This document shows, in pieces, positions 25,524 to 33,416 of a stretch of 64,000 nt of DNA. The stretch's first letter is position 1; every line of letters begins with the position of its first letter. Origin of the DNA: an uncultured Prevotella sp. (GTDB lineage Bacteria; Bacteroidota; Bacteroidia; Bacteroidales; Bacteroidaceae); the NCBI GenBank assembly GCA_944320305.1, contig CALUGW010000010.1, positions 1 through 64,000 on the forward strand, in the 5' to 3' direction. The position numbers and the translations under genes were made by a program. The notes below the pieces were generated by a model. That model worked only from the letters and a program-made list of their open reading frames with translations, was not told where the DNA came from and did no database searches.

Positions 25524-26567
25524 TCATTTGTAGAACGTGTCGCCGAAGGCGCTGAACTCGTCTTTGCCCATGACGCAGCGCTTCCACCACGCCGCGATGA
25601 AGCCGAGGCCGTAGCCCATGAGCTGCACGAAGGCGGCGCCGACGGACAGCAGCCCTATCTTCAGGCTGCGGTTGCGGGCGGCGGAGTCGGCGGCGATGAG
25701 GGCGCAGTAGGCCAGGATGGGCAGCCACGGGCCGGCGCAGAGCCAGTACCAGCGGTGCAGGTCGTCGTAGTGCATGAGCAGCCGGCCGGCGGCGCTGGTG
25801 AGCACGAGCGCGATGACGCCCAGGGTGAACACTGCCGGCAGCAGGTGCACGGCCTTGAGCGACTCGGGGTACTTCTTGTAGAGGTTCACGCGGGCTATGC
25901 CGCTGTTGTAGACCTGGCGGAAGAACTTGCGGAAGTCGGTGCGCCGCTTGTGCCACACCCACGCGCCGGGGAACAGGCGGCAGCTCAGCCCGGCCTTGAA
26001 GATGCGTATGCTGAAGTCGATGTCCTCGCCGAAGCGCATCGGCGAGAAGCCCCCCAGCCGCAGGTAGGCGTCGCGGCGCACGCCCATGTTGAACGAGCGC
26101 GGGTAGAACTTGTCGAGCTTCTTCTTGCCGCCGCGTATGCCTCCGGTGGTGAAGAAGCTGGTCATGGAGTAGCTGATGGCCTTCTGGGTGTCGGTGAACG
26201 AGTCGTGCGCCCTGTCGGGCCCGCCGAAGGCGTCGGCCGGGGCGCGCCGTAGCTCGTCGCTCACGGCTTCGAGATAGCCGCAGGGCAGCACCACGTCGGA
26301 GTCGAGCACTATGAGCCACTCGCCCCGGGCGCGCTCCGCCCCGTAGTTGCGGCTCAGGCCCGGGCCGGAGTTCTTCTTGGCGAAGTACTTCAGGTCGAGC
26401 CGTCCGGCGAAGCTCTCGGCCACCGCGCGGCAGTCGGTCGTGGAGCCGTCCTCCACGATGACCACCTCGAAGTCCTTCCGCGTCTGCGCCGTGAGGCTCT
26501 CGAGCAGCTCGCGCACCTCGTCGGGGCGGTTGTAGACGGGCACTATTATCGAGTATGTGCAATCCAT
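25524..26567 (-). CDS. Family 2 glycosyltransferase with C-terminal membrane segments
   Basis: 347 residues from the ATG at 26567 (MDCTYSIIVPVYN), the natural GT2 start; an ATG six codons earlier (MKKQLL) is also possible, and the longer frame runs into a terminator hairpin. Residues ~5-230 form the GT-A domain: SIIVPVYNRPDEV, VIVEDGSTTD, and the metal-binding LDSDVVLP, then GEDIDFSIRI as the likely catalytic-base segment. The C-terminal part has hydrophobic helices (for example LLPAVFTLGVIALVLTSAA). It probably transfers sugar to a membrane-associated acceptor; substrate unknown. Confidence 0.85.
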   Translation of the reverse strand: MDCTYSIIVPVYNRPDEVRELLESLTAQTRKDFEVVIVEDGSTTDCRAVAESFAGRLDLKYFAKKNSGPGLSRNYGAERARGEWLIVLDSDVVLPCGYLEAVSDELRRAPADAFGGPDRAHDSFTDTQKAISYSMTSFFTTGGIRGGKKKLDKFYPRSFNMGVRRDAYLRLGGFSPMRFGEDIDFSIRIFKAGLSCRLFPGAWVWHKRRTDFRKFFRQVYNSGIARVNLYKKYPESLKAVHLLPAVFTLGVIALVLTSAAGRLLMHYDDLHRWYWLCAGPWLPILAYCALIAADSAARNRSLKIGLLSVGAAFVQLMGYGLGFIAAWWKRCVMGKDEFSAFGDTFYK

Positions 26568-26593
26568 AAGTAACTGTTTTTTCATAAAACCAA

Positions 26594-26638
26594 AATGCAC
26601 AACCCGTGTCTGCCGAGGCAGGGCGTGGGTTGTGCATT
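26594..26638 (-). terminator. Terminator after efp
   Basis: Perfect arms AATGCACAACCC and GGGTTGTGCATT around a ~21-base loop that has its own small stem, with TTTTGGTTTT following on the minus strand. It separates efp from the glycosyltransferase gene. Confidence 0.65.
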
Positions 26639-26682
26639 GAGCTGACACTGTGCGCGGGCGTCGTCGTCCGCCCGGCAGGTGT

Positions 26683-27249
26683 TTATTCCTTCACGCGGCT
26701 GAGGTAGCTGCCGTCGCGGGTGTCAACCTGTATGAGGTCGCCCTCGTTGATGAACAGCGGCACGCGGATCTCCACTCCTGTCTCAAGCGTGGCGGGCTTG
26801 GTGGCGTTGGTGGCGGTGTCGCCCTTGATGCCCGGCTCGCTGTGGCTCACGCGCAGGTTGGTCTTCACGGGCATCTCGGCGTAGAGGATTGTGCCGTCGG
26901 TGGTGTCGGTGACAACCTCAACCACGTCGCCCTCCTTCATGTACTCCACGCCGATGACGAGGTCGTTGGAGATTGGAATCTGCTCGAAGGTCTCCTGGTT
27001 CATGAAGATGCGGCCCGTGGGGTCCTCGTAGAGATACTGGTAGGGGCGGCGCTCTATGCGCACGTCCTCGAGCTTGAAGCCTATCTGGAAGGTGCGGTCG
27101 AGCACTCGGCCGTCGGTGACGTTCTTCAGCTTGGTGCGCATCACGGTGTTGCCCTTGCCGGGCTTTACGTGCTGGAAGTCGATGCAAACCCACACCTGGT
27201 TGTCCAGGCGGATGCAGGTGCCTTTCTTTATTTCCTGTGAATTGATCAT
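26683..27249 (-). CDS. efp: Elongation factor P
   Basis: 188 residues from ATG 27249 (MINSQEIKKGTCIRLDN). EF-P relieves ribosome stalling at polyproline stretches. The domain I loop is HVKPGKGNTVMRTKLKN, with a Lys at the tip as in the lysine-type EF-Ps, so a lysine-modifying route would be needed if it is modified. The three beta-barrel domains and the C-terminal signature ...NEGDLIQVDTRDGSYLSRVKE are intact. A 16-codon upstream extension is open but lacks family support and overlaps the leader. Full promoter at 27295-27325. Confidence 0.95.
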   Translation of the reverse strand: MINSQEIKKGTCIRLDNQVWVCIDFQHVKPGKGNTVMRTKLKNVTDGRVLDRTFQIGFKLEDVRIERRPYQYLYEDPTGRIFMNQETFEQIPISNDLVIGVEYMKEGDVVEVVTDTTDGTILYAEMPVKTNLRVSHSEPGIKGDTATNATKPATLETGVEIRVPLFINEGDLIQVDTRDGSYLSRVKE

Positions 27250-27294
27250 GATTTTATGTTTGTTGTTTTTTTGAACGCTTGCTCTTGGCGGCTG

Positions 27295-27325
27295 CAAAGT
27301 TACTGAAAATCAAGCAAAAGACAAA
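27295..27325 (-). promoter_or_regulatory. Promoter of efp
   Basis: Minus strand TTTG (27322-27325), 19-base spacer, TAACTTTG (27295-27302), about 45 bases before the start codon. Confidence 0.75.
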
Positions 27326-27559
27326 GAAAAACGTTTTGTTTTTGCTGCCGGCGGAGGCTCCGTGCGGCCTTTGGGCGCGTCTTTCCGCTCTCTGGCGGCC
27401 CGCGCCGGGCGTTTTCAGCCCCGGCGGCGCGGGCAAGAGCCGCCCGTTGCCTGCGCCTGAGCGTGGTTTTTGCTTTTGTTTGCATAAGTTAATTCCAGCC
27501 TCTTCCATCCCCCCGAAATTTCGCGAATTTGAAAATAAAAATCCTTTGGCCGCAAATAC

Positions 27560-27870
27560 GCGCGGCATGAGTGTGCAATCATAACCCATTGGTCTTATAT
27601 GACTTATAAGTCTTATAAGCCTATTGTGCAATAAAATCAGCCCCCGAAACCACTCTTTTCAGCCCCAAAACGGCCTTTTTTGCCCTGCGATAAGGGCCGT
27701 TTCGCCCTCCAATATGGCCCTTTTGGCAAAGCAAAACGGCCCATATCGCATCGCAATATGGGCCGTTTTGCAAAATCAGACGGACTTTACGGCTGTCCTG
27801 GGCGGCGGAAACCGCTTTTTGTTTTCTATTTCACCAATTTCCGAAGTGTTAAAAACAGGGCGCCGCGAGG
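27560..27870 (+). repeat. Long intergenic repeat block, copy 1
   Basis: Parallels 49455-49760 in the same order: a GAGTGTGCAA start, short TTATAAG/TAATTGG-type units, CCTATTGTGCAA, CAGCCCCCGAAACC, a series of AACGGCC/GGCCGTTT modules, the identical 41-base hairpin (27731-27771), then TTTTCTATTTC and GTGTTAAA. Sequence between the landmarks has diverged. Confidence 0.75.
27731..27771. repeat. 41-base AAAACGGCCCATAT hairpin, copy 1
   Basis: Arms GCAAAACGGCCCATAT / ATATGGGCCGTTTTGC with loop CGCATCGCA... The 41 bases are identical to 49619-49659. Confidence 0.85.
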
Positions 27871-27876
27871 CTTGCG

Positions 27877-27898
27877 GCGAGGCTCCGCGGAGCCTCGC
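27877..27898 (-). terminator. GC-rich palindrome after korB
   Basis: Perfect 22-base palindrome (GCGAGGCTCCG and its complement) 11 bases after the korB stop codon, with a TTTTTAAC tract some 20 bases further along the minus strand. A weak terminator or processing hairpin. Confidence 0.4.
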
Positions 27899-27909
27899 TG
27901 CGGCCGCCG

Positions 27910-28911
27910 TCACTTCACCTCCCAGATGTCGTTGGTCTCGAGCAGCTCGCTGAAGTTGTGGTACTTCTTCTTGGCGCTCACCTCCTCTATCTGCCGGTTC
28001 ACGGCCTCGTCGTAGGTCGGTGCCTCCACGTCGCGTATCACGCCGAGAGCCACGGGGAAGCCGTGCTCGTTGTCCATCATGGCCAGCTTGAGCTGCAGCG
28101 TGTTGTCGGGGCAGTGGGCGTCGTGCACGAGGATGTCGCCGAGGGTGACGCCGTTCTCGCCTATCCTGACCACCTTGAGGCCGAAGCCCTCCTGCACGAG
28201 GCCGTACTCGTTGTTCTCGCCGAAGGTGAGCGGCTGGCCGTGGCGCACGTAGATGGCGTTCTTGGCGCGGCCCTCCTTCTTGTAGACGGGGTCGTAGCAG
28301 CCGTTGTTGAATATCACGCAGTTCTGCAGAATCTCGCACACGGCGGCTCCCTTGTGGCGGTAGGCTGCCTTGAGCACCTCCACGGTGCCCTCGGCGTCGG
28401 TGGCCACGGCGCGGGCGAAGAAGTGGCCGCGCGCCCCGAAGCACAGCTCTGCCGGGCGGAAGGGGTCCTCCACGGTGCCGTAGGGACTCGACTTGCTCAC
28501 GAAGCCGCGCGGCGAGGTGGGCGAGTACTGGCCCTTGGTGAGTCCGTAGATGCGGTTGTTGAGCAGAATGATGTTGATGTCAACGTTGCGGCGCATGGCG
28601 TGTATGAAGTGGTTTCCGCCGATGGCCAGGCCGTCGCCGTCGCCGCTCACCTGCCACACGGCCAGCCCGGGGTTCACCACCTTGGCGCCCGTGGCGATGG
28701 CCGCGGCGCGCCCGTGGATGGTCTGCATGGCGTAGGTGCTCACGTAGTAGGGCAGGCGGCTGGAGCAGCCGATGCCCGAGATTACCGCCGTCTGGTGTGG
28801 CGGCACTCCCAGCTCCGCCATCGCCTTGTGCAGCGAGGCCAGGAAGAAGTGGTCGCCGCATCCGGGGCACCACCGCGGCTGCCCCTTCTTATAATCGCTT
28901 GGTGTAAACAT
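27910..28911 (-). CDS. korB: 2-oxoacid:ferredoxin oxidoreductase, beta subunit
   Basis: 333 residues. It contains the thiamine pyrophosphate-binding beta subunit motifs: RWCPGCGDHF near the N terminus, GIGCSSR, SGDGDGLAIGGNHFIHA (GDG...N motif for Mg-TPP) and NNRIYGLTKGQYSPTS, the last being typical of 2-oxoglutarate-type enzymes. With KorA it oxidatively decarboxylates a 2-oxoacid, most likely 2-oxoglutarate, to the acyl-CoA with reduction of ferredoxin. It is separated from korA upstream by the S23-like gene, which is unusual, since the two subunit genes normally touch. Confidence 0.92.
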   Translation of the reverse strand: MFTPSDYKKGQPRWCPGCGDHFFLASLHKAMAELGVPPHQTAVISGIGCSSRLPYYVSTYAMQTIHGRAAAIATGAKVVNPGLAVWQVSGDGDGLAIGGNHFIHAMRRNVDINIILLNNRIYGLTKGQYSPTSPRGFVSKSSPYGTVEDPFRPAELCFGARGHFFARAVATDAEGTVEVLKAAYRHKGAAVCEILQNCVIFNNGCYDPVYKKEGRAKNAIYVRHGQPLTFGENNEYGLVQEGFGLKVVRIGENGVTLGDILVHDAHCPDNTLQLKLAMMDNEHGFPVALGVIRDVEAPTYDEAVNRQIEEVSAKKKYHNFSELLETNDIWEVK

Positions 28912-28972
28912 ACAAGTTGAAAATTAAAGATTAAAAATTAAAAGAATTACCTCTAAAGCTAAGAATTGTTGT

Positions 28973-29338
28973 TCAATATTTCAAAGAATTTGCCTTGGTT
29001 GACTTGACGATTGACACGAGAATTGCCGTGACCTGCCGCGCGTCGTCGAAAATGGAGCTGAATGCTGCGTCGCCGATGTATCCGCTGTCGTGCAGCAGCC
29101 GGAGCCAGTACTGGGTCTCGTTGGCCTCTTTCAGTGCGATTGACGCCTTGCTGACAAAGTCGGCGCGGCTCTGCGCGAATTTTGCCTCGTGCATCATGGC
29201 TCCCACGGACGTGCCGCTGCGGAGCAGCTGTTTCGACAGGATGCGCTCGCCTTTGTCCTCGGTGAGATATTTGTATGCGCTCACCACACGCAGCGCGAAG
29301 GCGTAGCTGCGCTCCTCTATCAGGCTGTCACCAGACAT
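28973..29338 (-). CDS. Four-helix-bundle protein (S23/IVP family)
   Basis: 121 residues, all helical, with the family signature KQLLRSGTSVGAMMHEAKFAQSRADFVSKASIALKEANETQYWLRLL. Proteins of this family were first seen encoded by intervening sequences in 23S rRNA genes and also occur as stand-alone genes; their function is not established, though structures show four-helix bundles in pentamers. Here the gene sits between korA and korB, flanked on both sides by A+T-rich AAAATTAAAGATTAAAA / TTTAACTCTTAACTC tracts, as if it had been inserted into the operon. Confidence 0.88.
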   Translation of the reverse strand: MSGDSLIEERSYAFALRVVSAYKYLTEDKGERILSKQLLRSGTSVGAMMHEAKFAQSRADFVSKASIALKEANETQYWLRLLHDSGYIGDAAFSSIFDDARQVTAILVSIVKSTKANSLKY

Positions 29339-29358
29339 ATTCTTTTAATTTTTAACTC

Positions 29359-31212
29359 TTAACTCTTAATTATCTTCTCGAACGCTTTGACAAGCTCGGC
29401 CACGACGAAGGGCTGGCCCTTCACCTGGTTGAACTGGTAGGGCAGGAAGTTGTCAACGTTCATGCGCAGGTAGGCGGCAAACTGGCCGAGGTTCTGCTCT
29501 GCCACCACCACCTTCTTATAGCTGCGCAGCACGGAGTAGGTGTTGCGCGGCAGCGGGTTGATGTAGCCGAAGTGCGCCAGCGCGGCCTTGTGGCCCATGG
29601 CGCGAAGCTCCTCCATGGCAGAATAAAGGTGGCCGAAGGTGCCGCCGAAGCCCACGATAAGCAGGTCTGCCTCCGCCGGGCCGTCGCCGATGACCTCCAC
29701 GTCGGGCACCGGTATCTGGAACACCTTCATGGCCCTGAGGCGGCACATCTTGTCGTGGTTCTCGGGGTCGGTGGATATGGCGCCGGTGTTGCCGTCCTTC
29801 TCCAGGCCGCCCAGTATGTGCTCGAAGCCCTCCTGGCCGGGTATCGCCCAGTAGCGCGCGCCGGTCTCGGGGTCGCGGTGGTAGGGCGAGTAGCTGCCTT
29901 TCTGGTCGGCGGGGGCGTAGTGCGGGTGTATGTCGGGCAGCTGGCTGATGTCTGGCAGCTTCCACGCGCCGGAGCCGTTGGCCACGAAGGCGTCGGTGAG
30001 CAGCACCACGGGCGTGAGGTGCTCCAGGGCGATCTTGGCGGCCATGTATGCCTTGTCGAAGCAGTCGGTGGGGCTGGTGGCGGCAATCACGGGCATGGGG
30101 CTCTCGCCGTTGCGGCCGAAGAGCGCCTGCAGCAGGTCTGTCTGCTCGCTCTTGGTGGGCAGGCCCGTGGAGGGTCCGCCGCGCTGCACGTCGATGACCA
30201 CCAGCGGCAGCTCGTCGATGACGGCCAGGTTCATGGCCTCAGACTTCAGGCACACGCCCGGGCCGGAGGTCGATGTGGCGGCCAGGGCGCCCGCGAACGA
30301 CGCGCCGATGGCGCTGGCGCAGCCCGAAATCTCGTCCTCGCACTGCACGGTGATCACGCCCAGCGACTTGTGCTTGGCCAGCTCGTGCAGAATGTCGGTG
30401 GCCGGGGTGATGGGGTAGGAGCCGAGGTAGAGCCTCAGTCCGGCCTTCTCGGCGGCGGCTATCAGGCCGTAGGCGGTGGCCTTGTTGCCGGTGATGTCCA
30501 TGTAGCGGCCGGGCCGCTTGTCGGTGGTCTCTATGCGGTATGTGGCCGGAACGCTCAGGTGGGTGTTGGCGGCGTAGTCGAAGCCCGCGTTGACCACCCT
30601 GACGTTGCTCTCGGCCACGAGCGGCTTCTTGTCGAACTTCTCGCGCAGGAACGCCTCCACGAAGCTGATGTCGCGGTTGAACAGCCAGCAGACGATGCCC
30701 AGGGCGAACATGTTGCGGCACTTCAGCACGCTCTTGTTGTCCATGCCGCTGCCCGCCAGGCAGTCCTTCACCATCTGGGTCATGGGGCAGGCCACCACCC
30801 TGTCGGGGTCGATGCCCATCTCGCCGAGATAGTCGGACGTCTTGAACTCGGCCCTCTCCAGGTCCTTGGGGCCGAAGCTGTCGGTGTCGATGATGATGGT
30901 GGCCGCAGGCTTGGCATAGCGGTACTGCGTCTTCAGGGCGGCCGCGTTCATGGCCACCAGCACGTCGCACTTGTCGCCGGGCGTGTAGACGCGGCCCGCG
31001 CCGATGTGCACCTGGTAGCCCGACACGCCCGTGAGCGAGCCTTGCGGGGCGCGGATGTCGGCCGGATAGTCCGGGAATGTGGAGATGCCGTTGCCTGCGG
31101 TGGCCGAGACCGTAGAGAATATGTTGCCGGCCAACTGCATTCCGTCGCCAGAATCACCCGAGAACCTGACCACAACCTGGTCGAGTTCCTTTACTTCCAA
31201 TTTTTCTGCCAT
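29359..31212 (-). CDS. korA: 2-oxoacid:ferredoxin oxidoreductase, fused gamma-alpha subunit
   Basis: 617 residues. The N-terminal ~190 residues are the gamma domain (VVVRFSGDSGDGMQLAGNI, TFPDYPADIRAPQGSLTGVSGYQVHIG). The alpha pyrimidine-binding domain follows from ~235 (GLRLYLGSYPITPATDILHELAKH, QCEDEISGCASAIGASFAGA, TSTSGPGVCLKSEAMNLA, DVQRGGPSTGLPTKSEQTDL), then the domain II fold (VGFGGTFG...). The gamma-alpha fusion is typical of Bacteroidota KorA. Together with KorB it supplies succinyl-CoA and reduced ferredoxin, or can run reductively. Upstream is a nearly full promoter (31319-31350). Confidence 0.93.
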   Translation of the reverse strand: MAEKLEVKELDQVVVRFSGDSGDGMQLAGNIFSTVSATAGNGISTFPDYPADIRAPQGSLTGVSGYQVHIGAGRVYTPGDKCDVLVAMNAAALKTQYRYAKPAATIIIDTDSFGPKDLERAEFKTSDYLGEMGIDPDRVVACPMTQMVKDCLAGSGMDNKSVLKCRNMFALGIVCWLFNRDISFVEAFLREKFDKKPLVAESNVRVVNAGFDYAANTHLSVPATYRIETTDKRPGRYMDITGNKATAYGLIAAAEKAGLRLYLGSYPITPATDILHELAKHKSLGVITVQCEDEISGCASAIGASFAGALAATSTSGPGVCLKSEAMNLAVIDELPLVVIDVQRGGPSTGLPTKSEQTDLLQALFGRNGESPMPVIAATSPTDCFDKAYMAAKIALEHLTPVVLLTDAFVANGSGAWKLPDISQLPDIHPHYAPADQKGSYSPYHRDPETGARYWAIPGQEGFEHILGGLEKDGNTGAISTDPENHDKMCRLRAMKVFQIPVPDVEVIGDGPAEADLLIVGFGGTFGHLYSAMEELRAMGHKAALAHFGYINPLPRNTYSVLRSYKKVVVAEQNLGQFAAYLRMNVDNFLPYQFNQVKGQPFVVAELVKAFEKIIKS

Positions 31213-31318
31213 AAATCTTCTTATGTGTTATAATATAAACAATGTGTGGCCGCGCGCCGCACACACCGCCATGCCGGGGCACGAAAGCGGGCGCGGCGCG
31301 CAGGATAATAACTGGATG

Positions 31319-31350
31319 CAAAGTAAGCAAACTTTGGCGAAACGGCAAAA
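31319..31350 (-). promoter_or_regulatory. Promoter of korA
   Basis: Minus strand TTTTG (31346-31350), 19-base spacer, TTACTTTG (31319-31326), one mismatch to TAnnTTTG. It implies a ~100-base leader. Confidence 0.6.
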
Positions 31351-31591
31351 TGTTTTGTGAGAAAAAAGCTCTGTGGCAGGCCAATATGCCCCTTTTGGTA
31401 GCAAAATGACACCAAAACGGCATTTTGAATTGCATTTTGAAACGTTGTTGTGGCGTGCGGATTGAAAAACATCAGCGACCCGTCCGCACCGCCTCCGCTT
31501 TGCGACGGCAAAGCCGCGGCATGGCGCGCGCCCTGAGGCACAGACCCGCTGAAAGCGCTGCGGCGCCCGCTCCCCATGGCGTCGGCGGGCG
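31351..31591. other. Intergenic region between korA and tRNA-Arg
   Basis: No gene. It includes a degenerate cluster of the AAACGGCC family (31376-31436), with GCCCCTTTTGGT/ACCAAAACGGC as imperfect arms. Confidence 0.5.
31376..31436. repeat. Degenerate AAACGGC hairpin module
   Basis: ATATGCCCCTTTTGGT and ACCAAAACGGCATTTTG are imperfect inverted copies. They resemble the modules at 34799-34895 and 61371-61500. Confidence 0.5.
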
Positions 31592-31663
31592 TACCCCGAC
31601 CGAGAATCGAACTCGGATCTACTCTTTAGGAGAGAGTTGTTCTATCCATTGAACTATCAGGGC
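31592..31663 (-). tRNA. tRNA-Arg, anticodon CCU
   Basis: Minus strand folds as a standard tRNA: acceptor GCCCTGA with TCGGGGT (two G-U pairs), anticodon stem ACTCT/AGAGT with loop CTCCTAA giving CCU, T-arm CCGAG/CTCGG with TTCGATT loop. CCA is not encoded; the following bases are ACG. Confidence 0.95.
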
Positions 31664-31681
31664 CCTGCGTCATTCAGTCTG

Positions 31682-31712
31682 CAAAGATACTGCAAATCGG
31701 CCGAAGAGCAAA
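31682..31712 (-). promoter_or_regulatory. Promoter of tRNA-Arg
   Basis: Minus strand TTTG (31709-31712), 19-base spacer, TATCTTTG (31682-31689), ending 19 bases before the tRNA. Confidence 0.75.
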
Positions 31713-31729
31713 AAAAAAGGATGTTTATT

Positions 31730-31760
31730 TTTGAGTTTCGACCTATTTGCACTAACTTTG
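31730..31760 (+). promoter_or_regulatory. Promoter of the rbfA operon
   Basis: TTTG (31730-31733), 19-base spacer, TAACTTTG (31753-31760), 34 bases before the rbfA start. Confidence 0.8.
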
Positions 31761-31794
31761 TGGTCTGAACAATCCTTTAAACACACATTCAGCC

Positions 31795-32130
31795 ATGCAA
31801 GAGACAAGACAGAACAAAATAGCGCGGCTGCTCCAGAAGGAGCTGAGCCTTATCTTCCAGCAGCAGACACGGGCCACGCACGGCGTGATGGTGTCGGTCA
31901 CCAGGGTGCGCATATCGCCCGACCTGAGCGTCTGCACGGCCTACCTGAGCATCTTCCCACCGGCCCGCGCCGAGGAGATAATGGCCAACATAAAGGCCAG
32001 CGAGAAGACCATACGCTACGAGCTGGGCACCCGCGTGCGCTACCAGCTGCGCATAGTGCCTGAGCTGCGCTTCTTCATTGACGACTCGCTCGACTACATC
32101 GAGCACATCGACGAGCTGCTGAAGAAATGA
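31795..32130 (+). CDS. rbfA: 30S ribosome-binding factor A
   Basis: 111 residues. It has the KH-like fold of RbfA: QNKIARLLQKELSLIFQQ as the first helix, VMVSVTRVRISPDLSVCTAYLSI as the central strands, and LRFFIDDSLDYIEHIDELL at the C terminus, all well conserved. It assists late 16S rRNA 5'-end processing and 30S maturation. Its stop codon overlaps the start of the permease gene by 4 bases, giving translational coupling. Confidence 0.94.
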   Translation: MQETRQNKIARLLQKELSLIFQQQTRATHGVMVSVTRVRISPDLSVCTAYLSIFPPARAEEIMANIKASEKTIRYELGTRVRYQLRIVPELRFFIDDSLDYIEHIDELLKK

Positions 32131-33353
32131 ACTTCCCGTTCTTCATAGCCCGCCGCTACCTCTTCTCGAAGAAGAGCACCCACGCCATCAACGTGATAAG
32201 CGCCATCAGCGTGGTGGGCGTGGCCGTGGCCACGACGGCCCTGGTGGTCACGCTGAGCGTCTTCAACGGCTTCCACGACCTGGTGGCGTCGCTCTTCACG
32301 TCGTTCGACCCGCAGCTCAAGGTGGCGCCCGCCGTGGGCAAGACCGTGCCCGCCGACGACCCCGCGCTCGCCCGGATAAAGCGTCTGGACGGGGTGGAGG
32401 TGGCCACGGAGACCCTTGAGGACCAGGCGCTGGTGGTCTACGGCGACCGCCAGGCGGTGGTGATGATAAAGGGGGTGGAGGACAACTTCGACAGTCTGAC
32501 CCACATACGCGAGATACTTGTGGGCGACGGCGAGTTCGAGCTGCACGCCGCCGGCATGAGCTACGGCATGCCTGGCATACGCCTCGCCGAGACGCTGGGC
32601 ACCGGCTACCGCTACGACGGGCCGCTGAAGGTCTACGCGCCCAAGCGCGAGGGCCAGCTGAACATGGCCAATCCGGCCGACGGCTTCGTGGAGGACGAGC
32701 TGTATTCGCCGGGAGTGCTCTTCAGCGTTCAGCAGGCCAAGTATGACAAGAACTACATCATCACCTCCATAGGCTTCGCACGCAGCCTCTTCGGGCAGCA
32801 GGGAATGGTGTCGGCACTGGAGCTGAGGCTCAGGCCGGGCAGCGACTTCGACGCCGTGAAGGCCGGGATAAAGAGCATCGCCGGCAGCCGCTTCACGGTG
32901 AAGGACCGCTTCGAGCAGCAGGACGACACGTTCAAGATAATGAAGATCGAGAAGCTCATCGCCTATCTTTTCCTCACGTTCATACTCACCGTGGCCTGCT
33001 TCAACATCATCGGCAGCCTCTCGATGCTCATCATCGACAAGCGCGATGACGTTGTGACGCTGCGCAACCTCGGCGCGAGCGACAGCCAGATAGTGCGCGT
33101 ATTCCTGTTCGAGGGCCGCATGATCTCGGCCGCCGGCGCCGTGCTGGGCATCGCGCTGGGGCTGCTGCTGTGCTGGCTCCAGCAGACGTTCGGACTGGTC
33201 AGGCTGGGCAGCACGAGCGGCTCGTTCATCATCGACGCCTATCCCGTGAGCGTTCACCCCGAAGACGTGGCCCTGATATTCGTCACGGTGCTCGCCGTGG
33301 GCTTCGCCGCCGTGTGGTATCCCGTGCGCTATTTCGCCCGGAGGCTGCTCTGA
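32127..33353 (+). CDS. LolC/LolE-like lipoprotein-releasing ABC permease
   Basis: 408 residues. One N-terminal transmembrane helix follows FFIARRYLFSKKSTHAINVISAISVVGV, the FIALRY-type start of LolC/E proteins. A large periplasmic domain spans ~50-265, and three helices close the protein (~275-300, ~325-350, ~375-395, FtsX-type permease domain). In LolCDE this permease extracts lipoproteins from the inner membrane for delivery to the outer membrane. The ATPase (LolD) gene is not adjacent. The rbfA-permease overlap suggests one transcript. Confidence 0.88.
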   Translation: MNFPFFIARRYLFSKKSTHAINVISAISVVGVAVATTALVVTLSVFNGFHDLVASLFTSFDPQLKVAPAVGKTVPADDPALARIKRLDGVEVATETLEDQALVVYGDRQAVVMIKGVEDNFDSLTHIREILVGDGEFELHAAGMSYGMPGIRLAETLGTGYRYDGPLKVYAPKREGQLNMANPADGFVEDELYSPGVLFSVQQAKYDKNYIITSIGFARSLFGQQGMVSALELRLRPGSDFDAVKAGIKSIAGSRFTVKDRFEQQDDTFKIMKIEKLIAYLFLTFILTVACFNIIGSLSMLIIDKRDDVVTLRNLGASDSQIVRVFLFEGRMISAAGAVLGIALGLLLCWLQQTFGLVRLGSTSGSFIIDAYPVSVHPEDVALIFVTVLAVGFAAVWYPVRYFARRLL

Positions 33354-33416
33354 CAGCCCGCCCGCCGGCGCCGCGGCATGAGTTTTCGCAAGCATACATA
33401 AAAAACCGAAAAGCCA

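Larger units (their letters stand above)
27326..27876. other. Intergenic region between efp and korB holding a repeat block
   Basis: No gene is supported. The left part (to ~27555) is unremarkable G+C-rich sequence; the right part is the ~300-base repeat block described separately. Confidence 0.6.

Noticed and set aside
29572-31233. 553-codon plus-strand frame opposite korA
   Set aside because: Antisense shadow of korA with no recognisable motif.
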